Shown one piece after another: positions 54,086 to 63,430 of a stretch of 64,000 nt of DNA; positions within the stretch are counted from its first letter, which is position 1, and each line of letters starts with the position of its first letter. Source of the DNA: G965195345 sp965277625 (lineage in GTDB: Bacteria; Pseudomonadota; Gammaproteobacteria; CAKMZV01); assembly GCA_965277625.1 (NCBI GenBank), contig OZ255827.1, positions 1,674,001-1,738,000 on the forward strand, given 5' to 3'. The notes under the pieces were generated by a model. It searched no databases. It saw nothing but the letters and a program-made list of their open reading frames with translations, and had not been told where the DNA came from. The position numbers and the translations under genes are program-made.

Positions 54086-54874
54086 ATGGACTGGATCCCT
54101 CAAGAATTTTTTGATGTTACGCTCATAAAAGCCCTAATCACCGGTATTATTATTGCTTTCTTAATCAATTTGACTGGCGTTGGTGGGGGTATTATCATCA
54201 TTCCAGTGCTCACTTCTGTTTTTGGATTACCCGTCTCTATTGCCATTGGAACGGCCAGCATTTATTCAACCATTACCAAGGTTTTAACATGTGGCAATCA
54301 CATTAATCGAGGCAATGTTCATTTCAAACACTGTTTTTCTGTTCTGAAAATCACACTCCCCACCGTTGTAATCAGTGCCATTGCTGTCAATTACGCTTTG
54401 AAAGTCTCGCCCCAAATCAATCAAATCGTGCAGGAGATCTTAACCTATCTGGTATTTAGCATTATGATTTTGTCATGTTGGCTGATTTACAGACAAATCA
54501 AACCTGTGGAAAGAACGTATTTGACTAAAACCAAAAGATGGTTGGCTTGTGTGATCGTCGGAATTATTATGGGTGCGACTGGCATTGGCGGTGGTGTTTT
54601 ACTCATCCCATTATTGTTATCCATCAATGAAGATTCAATGAAACAGGTCGTGGGCAATTCCATTCTTATCGCATTGGTGTTATCCGCGGCAACAGCATTC
54701 ATTTATTCTGGCGGTGGACAAACTGATTTTAATATTTTGGCCGCTATGCTCATCGGATCGATCATTGCCGTCATTCCTTCGGGAAGACTGGGTCAAAAAC
54801 TATCAAATCAAACATTAAGCTACCTTTCAATTACTCTGATTCTGTGCTCGGGGATATTGATGCTCTCTACGTAA
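54086..54874 (+). CDS. tauE: TauE/SafE (TSUP) family permease, probable sulfite or sulfonate exporter
   Basis: A 262-residue integral membrane protein with two halves, each starting with a Gly-rich motif: NLTGVGGGIIIIPVL in the first and GATGIGGGVLLIPLL in the second, the hallmark of the TSUP family. About eight membrane segments are visible. It begins at the base after the cobT stop, so translation is coupled. TSUP members next to taurine genes (TauE) are thought to export sulfite released from the sulfonate, which fits this neighbourhood. Substrate cannot be read from sequence alone. Confidence 0.8.
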   Translation: MDWIPQEFFDVTLIKALITGIIIAFLINLTGVGGGIIIIPVLTSVFGLPVSIAIGTASIYSTITKVLTCGNHINRGNVHFKHCFSVLKITLPTVVISAIAVNYALKVSPQINQIVQEILTYLVFSIMILSCWLIYRQIKPVERTYLTKTKRWLACVIVGIIMGATGIGGGVLLIPLLLSINEDSMKQVVGNSILIALVLSAATAFIYSGGGQTDFNILAAMLIGSIIAVIPSGRLGQKLSNQTLSYLSITLILCSGILMLST

Positions 54875-55228
54875 TAAATTTCATACAGCTTTAACATCTT
54901 ATATGGACTTGTCTCATAAGCATGCGTCATTTGGGTGCTTGTTATAGTTTGCCGTTATTTGATATGATTGAAGGTTTGCTCATTTCAAACTGTATTATTG
55001 AATTTCAATACAATTTTCCGAAAAATACTAAGGGGCACTAAATCTTGTCTTTCGTGGTCCTAAACGCTTTTTATAATGGTTATAATGTGCCACATTTTTA
55101 TTTTGTTGAACAAGGTATAATAAGCACGTTTTGAAGTTGGTTTGATTTCCATTGCAAAACAATAAAACCCCCTTAATGATTAAATACTGCATGATTAATA
55201 TAACTCAATCATCTCTAAACCATAATCA
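54875..55228. other. 354-base intergenic region between tauE and gspC
   Basis: AT-rich, no gene seen. Three TATAAT boxes occur at 55072-55077, 55081-55086 and 55116-55121, each facing gspC, but none has a good -35 box at 16-18 bases. They are plausible sites for the gspC-D-E-F promoter. No terminator hairpin was found after tauE. Confidence 0.5.
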
Positions 55229-56203
55229 ATGATTCTAAAATTCAATCAGACCATTGCCTTTATTGTCACCAGTCTGTTGCTGGCGGTGCTCGCGCATCAG
55301 ACCAGCAAGACACTTTGGTCTTTTTATTATCCTGTCACTCCGTCCATTTTGACCGATCAAACCCTGAAACAATCGACCTCAGAAGATTCGATTGACTATA
55401 GCCAACTTAGAAAGTTCGCCTTATTTGGCACCCCACCAGTAAAACCTGTTGCGCCACCGCCCAAGAAAGTAAAGAAAGAGGTGATAAAGAAGCCCGTTAT
55501 TACCTTATCTGTCATAGGCATAGTCTCCTACGGAGATATCTTTTTCGCCATCATCCGGCATTCTGGTCTGGAAGAAACCTATGGCATTGGAGAGTACATT
55601 GGACGATTGCTGCTTGAAAAAATTGAAAAAGATACCATCTACATTCTTGACACCGATGGTGAAAGATACACGATTTTCTTAAATCAAAATAACGTTGAAA
55701 TTGGCGGCGAACCGCCAGCGCCACTGCCCACAGATGCAAAGCCCGAAGAAATCTCTGTAACACCTGAAACTCAGGACAACATACCCAAAGCAAAAGACAC
55801 CAATAATGTGGTCAAAAAGACGCCTGAAGAATCTGCAAACACCCCAGCAGTCAAAACGGTTAAAGTCAACAAAGCACAAAAAGAAAAATTACTCGGTTTC
55901 AAGAAGATAATGGCCACAAACCCCTTGCAAATGTTGGGTAAAATTGCTTTTGTACCCTATAAAGAAGGTGGAAAATTGATTGGTTTTCAAGTCTCACCCG
56001 GCAGTGAAAAAGAATTATTTTTTGCGCTTCAACTCCGACCTGGAGACATTGTCACGAATATTAATGGGCAAGATCTATCTGCCATCAGTAGCTTCAAAGT
56101 AGGTGTGCAATTTATGAACAAACTCAGTTCTCATAATGTACTGAACATGATAATAAGACGACAAGGAAACCAGGAAAACATTGTCATACATCTCAATTCT
56201 TAG
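55229..56203 (+). CDS. gspC: Type II secretion protein GspC
   Basis: GspC links the inner-membrane platform to the secretin. The 324-residue protein has one N-terminal membrane segment (about residues 8-25), a Pro/Lys-rich linker, the homology-region domain (VITLSVIGIVSYGDIFFAII, about residues 95-155), a second hydrophilic linker rich in Lys and Thr, and a C-terminal PDZ-like domain with GFQVSPGSEKELFFALQLRPGD (about 225-324). It is the first of four consecutive gsp genes. Confidence 0.92.
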   Translation: MILKFNQTIAFIVTSLLLAVLAHQTSKTLWSFYYPVTPSILTDQTLKQSTSEDSIDYSQLRKFALFGTPPVKPVAPPPKKVKKEVIKKPVITLSVIGIVSYGDIFFAIIRHSGLEETYGIGEYIGRLLLEKIEKDTIYILDTDGERYTIFLNQNNVEIGGEPPAPLPTDAKPEEISVTPETQDNIPKAKDTNNVVKKTPEESANTPAVKTVKVNKAQKEKLLGFKKIMATNPLQMLGKIAFVPYKEGGKLIGFQVSPGSEKELFFALQLRPGDIVTNINGQDLSAISSFKVGVQFMNKLSSHNVLNMIIRRQGNQENIVIHLNS

Positions 56204-56250
56204 CCTTCTATGAATGGCTCTATAACAACTTTAATATAATATATTACACC

Positions 56251-58230
56251 ATGAATCCACTTAAGAAACAAAGCATCAGTGCTATACTCACTGTATTAAT
56301 CAGCCTACAGCATGTTGGTGTTCTTTTATTCAGTCCGGCGGTTGCCGCTGCAACTCTCAATTTGAATAATGTTGACATTCGAAGTTTGATCAACACGGTT
56401 TCAAAAATAACCAATACCAATTTTATTATTGATCCCCGAGTCAACGGCCGTGTCACCGTTCTTATTGCGCAAGACTTACCCCCTGAAGCGCTGTATCAAG
56501 TGTTTTTGTCTATCTTGAACGTCCATGGATATGTTGTGATCGAAGGCGAACACGTGACCAAAATTCTACCCGCTTCACAAAGTAAAAGCGCCAGTTCATT
56601 CACCACATCAGAATTTCCAGATAATCTGTCAACAACCGTCATTCCCATCAAACATATCAATGCCCAACAAATCATCCCAGTGCTCAGACCATTTGTTGCG
56701 CCAACCGCCTTTTTAAGCGTCTATGCACCCACGAATGTGCTCATCATTCACGATACCAGTGCCAACATAGAACGTTTGCGAGGGATCATAGCCAAGATTG
56801 ACAGACCCCTAAGCAGTAGTTATGAAGTCGTCGAATTGCAACACGCCAGCGCCTCAGAAATGGCCAAAATCATTACGACTTTCATTGCCAAGAATAAAAA
56901 TGATCCGGCTTCAAGCGAAGTTAAAATTGCCTCTGACATAAGAACCAATCGACTCATAATCAGTGCCAGTGAGAATCAACGTTTAAAAATTCGAGCGCTC
57001 GTTGCCGATCTTGATGTTGGCGAGGAACAAGGCAATACGAATGTCATTTATTTGCGCTACTCAGACGCCACCGAATTATTGCCTATCTTACAAGGTGTGA
57101 TTGGGGCAGCAACCAAAGCCAAGGGGGCACAACCTGCCGCCGCCGCTGCAGGGAGTAACTCAATTTCCATTCAAGCGGATAAACCGACCAATGCCATTGT
57201 GATCACAGCCTCACAAGACCAAGCGAATCAAGTAAATTCAATAAAAAGTGTTATACGACGATTAGACATCCGTCGCGCTCAAGTGCTCATTGAAGCGATC
57301 ATTGCTGAAGTCAATACAGACATTACTGATCAACTCGGCGTTCAGTATCTTTCAAATACCAATAATGCCGTTGGTATTGTTAATTTTAACAATCAAATTC
57401 CTTCCCTTGCTGGATCTGTCTCTGCAGGCACCCCCCCGTCTGTGCCCTTAGGATCCTCTGTGCTATTTGGACAAGTGGATGATCGACAGTCACTGCGAGG
57501 CTTTGGTGCCGTCCTTAATGCCTTAGAAAGCAACGGCAATGTCAATATTCTTTCCACGCCGGCTCTGGTCACTCTGGACAATCAGGAAGCCAGCATTCTC
57601 GTTGGTCGTGAAGTGCCATTTATTAGCAATACACAACTTTCTGCCAGTAACACCAACCCGTTTCAAAATTTTGAAAGAAGAGATGTCGGGATAACGCTCA
57701 AGGTTAAACCACAAATCAATGAAGGGGACACCGTTCATCTGGACATAGAACAGGAAATTTCCAGTGTTTTACCCACAGCTCAAGCCGTTGACACGGTCAC
57801 TTCAAAACGTACGTTAAAAACCACCGTATTAGTGGAAGATGGCAAAATATTGGTTTTAGGCGGTTTGATCGATGAACAAGAAAGCGAAAATAATCAAAGC
57901 ATCCCATTACTCGGTGACCTGCCGCTCATTGGATTTCTATTCCGTTTTGATACAGAAAGAAGCACCAAACGTAACTTAATGATCTTTATTAAACCGACCA
58001 TTCTCAGAGATGAATTAGATCGTGAACATGTCACATCGGGCAAATATAATTTTATTCGCGCACAACAAATTAGAATGCGCGATGAAGGCAGTTTAGAAAG
58101 CAGTAAAGGAAGCATTCTCGGGCCGTTTGATGTGCTCAAACAATCAACACAAACGGATGAACCGACCCCAGAAAAACCAAAGCCCCAAAAAGACCTTTCC
58201 AATAAACATTCTGCACTCAACGCTAAATAA
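56251..58230 (+). CDS. gspD: Type II secretion secretin GspD
   Basis: GspD forms the outer-membrane pore. The 659-residue protein has a signal peptide (to about residue 33, AVAA), an N0 domain (LNLNNVDIRSLIN), three N1-N3 modules, and a C-terminal secretin domain with VPFISNTQLSASNTNPFQ, RRDVGITLKVKPQINEGD and GGLIDEQESENNQSIPLLGDLP. The Ala/Gly-rich insert near residue 290 (AQPAAAAAGSN) lies in the N3 loop. The C-terminal tail could hold a pilotin-binding S region, but no typical one is clear. It follows gspC by 47 bases. Confidence 0.97.
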   Translation: MNPLKKQSISAILTVLISLQHVGVLLFSPAVAAATLNLNNVDIRSLINTVSKITNTNFIIDPRVNGRVTVLIAQDLPPEALYQVFLSILNVHGYVVIEGEHVTKILPASQSKSASSFTTSEFPDNLSTTVIPIKHINAQQIIPVLRPFVAPTAFLSVYAPTNVLIIHDTSANIERLRGIIAKIDRPLSSSYEVVELQHASASEMAKIITTFIAKNKNDPASSEVKIASDIRTNRLIISASENQRLKIRALVADLDVGEEQGNTNVIYLRYSDATELLPILQGVIGAATKAKGAQPAAAAAGSNSISIQADKPTNAIVITASQDQANQVNSIKSVIRRLDIRRAQVLIEAIIAEVNTDITDQLGVQYLSNTNNAVGIVNFNNQIPSLAGSVSAGTPPSVPLGSSVLFGQVDDRQSLRGFGAVLNALESNGNVNILSTPALVTLDNQEASILVGREVPFISNTQLSASNTNPFQNFERRDVGITLKVKPQINEGDTVHLDIEQEISSVLPTAQAVDTVTSKRTLKTTVLVEDGKILVLGGLIDEQESENNQSIPLLGDLPLIGFLFRFDTERSTKRNLMIFIKPTILRDELDREHVTSGKYNFIRAQQIRMRDEGSLESSKGSILGPFDVLKQSTQTDEPTPEKPKPQKDLSNKHSALNAK

Positions 58231-58239
58231 CTGACGCCT

Positions 58240-59718
58240 GTGTTAACTTTTTCATTTGCCAACCGCCATAAAGTCATTGTTCTCAATGATGAGGGTCATT
58301 ACGAATTACAGTATTCAGGTGATTTGTCTTTGCCTGTTTTTATGGAAATTCAACGTACTTTAAGCGACATAGACTTCAAGATTACCAAAGTCGATGGCGC
58401 TGAATTTGAACGAACCATGCAACACCATTTTTCTCAAGGCTCGCAAGAACTGGGTTCATTAGGTAATTCTTTGGACGGCTCAGAAGATTTTAGTACTTTG
58501 ATCGAACAAATGGATGAGCCAGAAGATTTATTAGAAAGTGACGATGATGCCCCCATCATAAAATTACTGAACGCCCTTTTCACTGAAGCGATTAAAAAGA
58601 ATGCCTCGGACATTCACGTTGAATCATACGAACAGCGTACACGCATTCGATTTCGCATCGATGGTGTCATGAGCGAAGTGATGGAACCCAATCGAAAATT
58701 AGCACCCCAGCTGATTTCAAGAATTAAAGTCATGGCGAAATTAGATATTGCTGAAAAACGCATGCCGCAAGATGGTCGAATTTCGCTGAAATTGGGTGGC
58801 CGTTCTGTTGACTTGAGAATTTCAACCCTGCCTTCTGCAACTGGTGAGCGTGTCGTTATGCGACTGCTTGATAAAAAAGCGGGGAGTTTGGAGCTTGAAC
58901 ACTTGGGCATGCCTGCACATTACTTAGAGCAAATTGACGAATTAATTCGCAACCCCTATGGCATCATCTTAGTAACCGGTCCAACGGGTTCAGGTAAAAC
59001 CACCTCATTATACGCCTCCTTGATTCGCCTCAATGATCATCAACGTAACATCATGACCGTTGAGGATCCGATTGAATATCATATTGATGGGATCAACCAA
59101 ACACAAACCAATACCAAAATTGACATGACGTTTGCCCGCGGTTTACGGGCCATTCTGCGACAAGACCCTGATATTGTGATGATTGGAGAAATCCGAGACA
59201 CCGAAACCGCTCAAATTGCGGTTCAAGCCTCTCTAACAGGGCATTTGGTACTGTCCACATTGCATACCAATACCGCCGTTGGTGCGATTACACGTTTGAG
59301 AGACATGTCGGTCGAATCGTTTCTGCTCTCTTCCAGTTTGCTCGTTGTGATTTCGCAAAGACTAACCCGCCGACTCTGTCACAAGTGTCGTGAGGCCTAT
59401 GAGCCGACCTCAAGAGAACTCGACGCCCTCCAGTGCCCACCACTCGCAGAAGGTGAACTATTTTACCGACCACACGCTAAAGGGTGTGGCTCTTGTAACT
59501 TCACTGGCTATCAAGGTCGAACTGGCATTTACGAATTATTGCCCATTGATGATGTGGTTCGCAAAATGATCCATGAAGAGGCCTCAGAGGAAGTCATCTT
59601 AGAGCATGTGCGGAAAAAATACCCCAGCTTGCGTGAGGAAGGCATTCGCTTGATCAAAGAAGGCGAAACTTCTGTTGAAGAAGTCTTGCGCGTCATTCAA
59701 AACTTAGGTGAACGCTGA
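58240..59718 (+). CDS. gspE: Type II secretion ATPase GspE
   Basis: GspE is the cytoplasmic ATPase that powers pseudopilus assembly. The 492-residue protein has the N2E-like region with LPVFMEIQ, the conserved DDAPIIKLLNALFTEAI, Walker A GPTGSGKT at residues 247-254, the Asp and His boxes, Walker B VMIGEIRDTETA, and a four-cysteine zinc site (CHKC near 381, CGSC near 416). It is preceded by a GTG start ten bases after the gspD stop, with no strong ribosome site. It lacks the longer N1E region of some homologues. Confidence 0.97.
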   Translation: MLTFSFANRHKVIVLNDEGHYELQYSGDLSLPVFMEIQRTLSDIDFKITKVDGAEFERTMQHHFSQGSQELGSLGNSLDGSEDFSTLIEQMDEPEDLLESDDDAPIIKLLNALFTEAIKKNASDIHVESYEQRTRIRFRIDGVMSEVMEPNRKLAPQLISRIKVMAKLDIAEKRMPQDGRISLKLGGRSVDLRISTLPSATGERVVMRLLDKKAGSLELEHLGMPAHYLEQIDELIRNPYGIILVTGPTGSGKTTSLYASLIRLNDHQRNIMTVEDPIEYHIDGINQTQTNTKIDMTFARGLRAILRQDPDIVMIGEIRDTETAQIAVQASLTGHLVLSTLHTNTAVGAITRLRDMSVESFLLSSSLLVVISQRLTRRLCHKCREAYEPTSRELDALQCPPLAEGELFYRPHAKGCGSCNFTGYQGRTGIYELLPIDDVVRKMIHEEASEEVILEHVRKKYPSLREEGIRLIKEGETSVEEVLRVIQNLGER

Positions 59719-60920
59719 TGCCCGTTTTTGAATACCAAGCCATTGACCTTAAAGGTGGTGGCAAAAAAGGCATCATTGAAGCGGATTCAGAACGCCATGC
59801 ACGACAGTTACTCCGAGATAAAAAACTCCTCCCAAACGTTTTAAAACAGATTAAAAAAAAAGAAGGCAAGCGTTCTTTCTCGCCCTTTGCCGCCAAACTG
59901 AGCACTCGTGAAAAGGTCGCCATTACTCGTCAATTAGCCAACCTCATTCGAGCTGCACTGCCTGTTGAAGAAGCTTTGAGAACCATTGCTGAACATAATA
60001 ACAGCAACATACGACGCTTCTTATCAACCACACGGTCCAGAGTAGTTGAAGGCATGTCCCTCAGTCAAGCCCTGCAAGAACAAGGGGTTTTTGAAAAAGA
60101 ATACACCGCCACCATTGCAGCCGGTGAAACCAGTGGTGAGTTGACAACCGTTTTGGAAAAATTGGCCAATGATGTTGAGCGCAGAGAAAAGTTCAACCGA
60201 AGCATCACCAGTGCTATGATCTATCCTGCAGTCCTACTTGTGGTTGCCCTCAGCGTTATCATTGCTCTATTGACTTTTGTGGTACCAGAGGTGGTCGATG
60301 CATTTGTCAGCACCCAAAGAGAACTGCCTCAGCTAACCAAAGGCATGATTATTGTCAGCACTTTTTTACAAGACCATGGCTTTACCATGGCTTTGGTTCT
60401 GTTGGGGATGCTCTTAGTCTTTAATCTCGCCTTAAGAAAAATTTCTTTTAAACGATCTTGGCATCGTTTTCTGATGAAGACCCCTTTGGTTGGCAAGGTT
60501 TTTATCGCCAATAATAATGCCCAATTTGCCCGCAATTTCAGTTTGATGCAATCATCTGGGGTGACTGTATTAGACGCCCTCCGCTCAACCGCACAAATCA
60601 TTTCGTGTTTGCCCATGCAAGAAGCCATCCTCAAATCGACCGAGGAGATTCGTGAAGGGTCAAGTATTTTTCGGGCCTTGGAAAAACATAAAGCGCTCCC
60701 GCCTATGACACTTTATATGTTAGCCAGTGGTGAAGCCAGTGGCAATTTAGCAGACATGTTAGAACGTGCCGCCGTCGCTCAAGAGCATGAATTAGAAGAT
60801 TTCACCTCTAGCTTGTTAAGTATCATTGCGCCCATCATCGTTTTGATAATGGGGGGCTTCGTCTTACTCATTGTGTTATCGATTTTGCTGCCAATATTTG
60901 AATTAAACTCGATTACGTAA
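59718..60920 (+). CDS. gspF: Type II secretion inner-membrane platform protein GspF
   Basis: GspF is the polytopic core of the secretion platform. The 400-residue protein opens with MPVFEYQAIDLKGGGKKG, typical of the family, and has two GspF domains (about residues 70-190 and 270-395) with membrane segments near 170-195, 220-240 and 375-398. Its start overlaps the gspE stop by one base. The expected next gene, gspG, is not found; the next gene is icd, 310 bases away. Confidence 0.96.
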   Translation: MPVFEYQAIDLKGGGKKGIIEADSERHARQLLRDKKLLPNVLKQIKKKEGKRSFSPFAAKLSTREKVAITRQLANLIRAALPVEEALRTIAEHNNSNIRRFLSTTRSRVVEGMSLSQALQEQGVFEKEYTATIAAGETSGELTTVLEKLANDVERREKFNRSITSAMIYPAVLLVVALSVIIALLTFVVPEVVDAFVSTQRELPQLTKGMIIVSTFLQDHGFTMALVLLGMLLVFNLALRKISFKRSWHRFLMKTPLVGKVFIANNNAQFARNFSLMQSSGVTVLDALRSTAQIISCLPMQEAILKSTEEIREGSSIFRALEKHKALPPMTLYMLASGEASGNLADMLERAAVAQEHELEDFTSSLLSIIAPIIVLIMGGFVLLIVLSILLPIFELNSIT

Positions 60921-61230
60921 TTCGCTGTAGCTGATTTTCTATTGTAATTCTGCCCATCTTTTCGATCCGTAAGAACTGAGTATTCGCACGGGTTGATTTG
61001 ACCGTAAATCACGGTGCTTTCCTGCTTGAATAACCTAAAAACTCAGAGTGATAAACGCTTGTTAGTTCATCTAGTTTCAACCATTTAGTCTATAATAAGG
61101 CGCATTGAAGTCCCTATAAACCGATTAGGATCATCGCTTAATCGGCTTATAAACACACGATCTCACATCTGACATAGATGACAGCCAAAGACAAGTATCA
61201 TAAGCATTTTATAATTTAGATAAGGCCAGT
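60921..61230. other. 310-base intergenic region between gspF and icd
   Basis: No gene seen. It contains a TATAAT at 61091-61096 without a good -35 box, and an inverted repeat CCGATTA (61121-61127) / TAATCGG (61139-61145) between that box and the icd start, which might be a regulator site or 5' leader hairpin. A smaller hairpin (TGATTT/AAATCA) lies near 61000. No T-rich terminator after gspF was found. Confidence 0.5.
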
Positions 61231-62484
61231 ATGTATCAAAAAATTCAAGTACCATCTCAGGGCGAAAAAATCACCCTTAATGCTGACCACAGCATCAATG
61301 TCCCTAACAATCCTATCATTCCATACATCGAAGGTGATGGCATAGGGGTTGATATTACACCTGTGATGATTGATGTGATTGACGCTGCCGTAAACAAAGC
61401 ATATGGTGGGCAACGAAAAATCCATTGGATGGAAATTTTTGCTGGCGAGAAATCAACCAAAACCTATGATCCTGATACTTGGTTGCCCGATGAAACCTTG
61501 GATGCCATAAAAGAATTTGTCGTCACCATAAAAGGCCCCTTAACCACACCTGTGGGTGGCGGATTTCGATCTTTGAATGTCACATTAAGACAAAAATTAG
61601 ATTTGTTTATTTGCATCAGACCCGTACGATATTTTGAAGGCATCCCTTCACCGTTGCGCCACCCTGAGCAAACCAGCATGACCATTTTTCGTGAAAACTC
61701 CGAAGACATTTATGCAGGCATTGAATGGGCCGCAAACTCCGAAGAAGCAAGAAAAATCATTGCATTCATGAGAGATGAACTGAATGTCAAAAAATTAAGA
61801 TTCCCCGAAACTTCAGGCATTGGCATTAAACCCGTTTCCGAACAAGGCACAAAACGATTTGCCTCTAAAGCCATTCAATACGCCATTGATCATGACCAAC
61901 CTTCGGTCACCATTGTGCATAAAGGCAATATCATGAAATTCACCGAAGGGGCATTTAGAGAATGGTCTTACCAAGTAGCTGAGCAAGAATTTGGTGCCAC
62001 CTTACTCGATGGTGGGCCTTGGATGACGTTCAAAAATCCAAAGACTGGCAACGACATCATCATCAAAGACGTTATTGCCGATGCATTTTTACAACAAATC
62101 TTATTAAGGCCAACAGAATATGCCGTTATTGCCACTTTGAATTTGAATGGCGACTACATTTCTGACGCACTCGCGGCGCAGGTGGGTGGCATTGGTATTG
62201 CGCCTGGGGCGAACCTCTCGAGTCAAGTGGCTGTGTTTGAAGCCACACATGGTACGGCGCCCAAATATGCTGGTCAAGACAAGGTCAATCCAGGGTCGCT
62301 GATTCTTTCTGCCGAAATGATGCTGCGTCATCTGAATTGGGCAGAAGCGGCCGATTTAATCATTGAAGCCATGTCCAAAACCATATTAGAGCAAAAAGTA
62401 ACTTATGATTTGGCACGTTTAATGCCCGATTCAACCGAAGTCAGCACATCGTCTTTTGGTCAAGCCATGATTAATAATTTATGA
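61231..62484 (+). CDS. icd: NADP-dependent isocitrate dehydrogenase
   Basis: Icd converts isocitrate to 2-oxoglutarate and CO2 in the TCA cycle. The 417-residue protein matches the E. coli type closely: GPLTTPVGGGFRSLNV, with the serine equivalent to the phosphorylation site of E. coli Icd at residue 114, FRENSEDIYAGIEW, the VHKGNIMKFTEGAF segment, DVIADAFLQQILLRP and HGTAPKYAGQDKVNPGS. Regulation by an AceK-like kinase is therefore possible, but aceK is not in the window. It makes the 2-oxoglutarate sensed by GlnB and used by GltB. Confidence 0.98.
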   Translation: MYQKIQVPSQGEKITLNADHSINVPNNPIIPYIEGDGIGVDITPVMIDVIDAAVNKAYGGQRKIHWMEIFAGEKSTKTYDPDTWLPDETLDAIKEFVVTIKGPLTTPVGGGFRSLNVTLRQKLDLFICIRPVRYFEGIPSPLRHPEQTSMTIFRENSEDIYAGIEWAANSEEARKIIAFMRDELNVKKLRFPETSGIGIKPVSEQGTKRFASKAIQYAIDHDQPSVTIVHKGNIMKFTEGAFREWSYQVAEQEFGATLLDGGPWMTFKNPKTGNDIIIKDVIADAFLQQILLRPTEYAVIATLNLNGDYISDALAAQVGGIGIAPGANLSSQVAVFEATHGTAPKYAGQDKVNPGSLILSAEMMLRHLNWAEAADLIIEAMSKTILEQKVTYDLARLMPDSTEVSTSSFGQAMINNL

Positions 62485-62491
62485 GACCTGC

Positions 62492-62719
62492 ATGACCAAT
62501 ATTGTTTTGACCGTTGATGCCTCAGGGTTGATGTGTCCCATGCCGACGCTGAGAGCGAAACAAGCCATGCTAAAACTCAACAAGGGAGAGCGTTTAAAAC
62601 TGATCAGCACTGATCGCTCCTCTGTCCATGACATTCCTGTATTCTGTGCTCAAAATGCTTTCAAATTGATTGAAGTGATTGAGCAATCTGATGCTTGGCT
62701 GTTTATTATTGAAAAATAA
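62492..62719 (+). CDS. TusA-like sulfur carrier (SirA/YedF family)
   Basis: A 75-residue protein of the SirA/TusA family. The sulfur-carrying cysteine is C18 or so in the motif GLMCPMPTLRAKQAM, and the rest (GERLKLISTDRSSVHDIPVFC) fits the alpha-beta fold. It lies 8 bases after icd and could be co-transcribed with it. TusA itself delivers sulfur for tRNA thiolation; other members have unknown roles, so the name is left open. It may tie to sulfur metabolism seen elsewhere in this window. Confidence 0.85.
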   Translation: MTNIVLTVDASGLMCPMPTLRAKQAMLKLNKGERLKLISTDRSSVHDIPVFCAQNAFKLIEVIEQSDAWLFIIEK

Positions 62720-62786
62720 TCCCCAGCGAAGAGGAAGATTTATATATAATTAAATCAATACTTTGTACGCTTTTATAAAAATTCAC

Positions 62787-62813
62787 TTGAGAATTCAAGG
62801 ATGCATCTATAAT
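62787..62813 (+). promoter_or_regulatory. Candidate promoter for zapA
   Basis: TTGAGA (62787-62792) and a perfect TATAAT (62808-62813) with a 15-base spacer, slightly short. The -35 box lies within a CTTGA/TCAAG inverted repeat. The start of zapA follows about 38 bases later. Confidence 0.45.
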
Positions 62814-62850
62814 AGCAACGAAAAACAATCCTTTTCTCTATAGTGAACAA

Positions 62851-63252
62851 ATGACACAGCCATCCATTGAAAATTTAGAGTTTATTTTCTTAGGCCAATC
62901 TTACAAAATACGATGCCCTCGTGAAAATCAAATGCTGCTTGAGATGGCCTCTGAGAAATTGCAAGATCAGCTAGACAAGCTTTCCAGTAAAAACACCCCT
63001 TATGAGAAACAAGCCATCATGGCTGGACTGTTGTTGGCTTTCGATTCATTGAAAATGCAGAATGAAATCCGCGCCACGCTGCAGGAACTTCAAGCATTAA
63101 AAAAAGAATTATTAAGTCTTAATTTAAATCACACAGAAACCAGTGATCAGAATCCTGACGATTCTAACAACGCCTCAGTGGCTGAATCTATGCCACTGTC
63201 AGAAATCGAGTCAACCGATTTGCCTGAATACCAAATTAATGCGGATAAATAA
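62851..63252 (+). CDS. zapA: Cell division protein ZapA
   Basis: ZapA bundles FtsZ protofilaments at the division septum. The 133-residue protein has the N-terminal beta-rich head (EFIFLGQSYKIRCPRENQMLLEMASEKLQ) and a coiled-coil helix with IMAGLLLAFDSLKMQNEI. It then has an extra C-terminal tail of about 30 acidic and polar residues not found in the E. coli protein (109 residues). In gammaproteobacteria 6S RNA often lies just downstream; it was not recognised here. Confidence 0.88.
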   Translation: MTQPSIENLEFIFLGQSYKIRCPRENQMLLEMASEKLQDQLDKLSSKNTPYEKQAIMAGLLLAFDSLKMQNEIRATLQELQALKKELLSLNLNHTETSDQNPDDSNNASVAESMPLSEIESTDLPEYQINADK

Positions 63253-63430
63253 GCACAATCACCATCTGAAATATTGAGTTGTTTCCCCGCCCCAATCACT
63301 GCTAAAAACAATAAATTACGTTACAATTTACCGATTCTTTAAGTCGCTTAAAGGCTTATAAATATGATCATTGGCGTTTCATTGCAAGCGCTTCCAATGC
63401 AATTTAACCCTTTTTAACCCACCTCAACCT

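Noticed and set aside
60921..61230. gspG or a remnant of it after gspF
   Set aside because: No frame with a prepilin leader or Glu-containing hydrophobic stretch is present in the 310 bases.
63253..63430. 6S RNA (ssrS) expected downstream of zapA
   Set aside because: The 178 bases show neither the closing stem nor the central bubble pattern, and no similarity to the E. coli sequence was seen.
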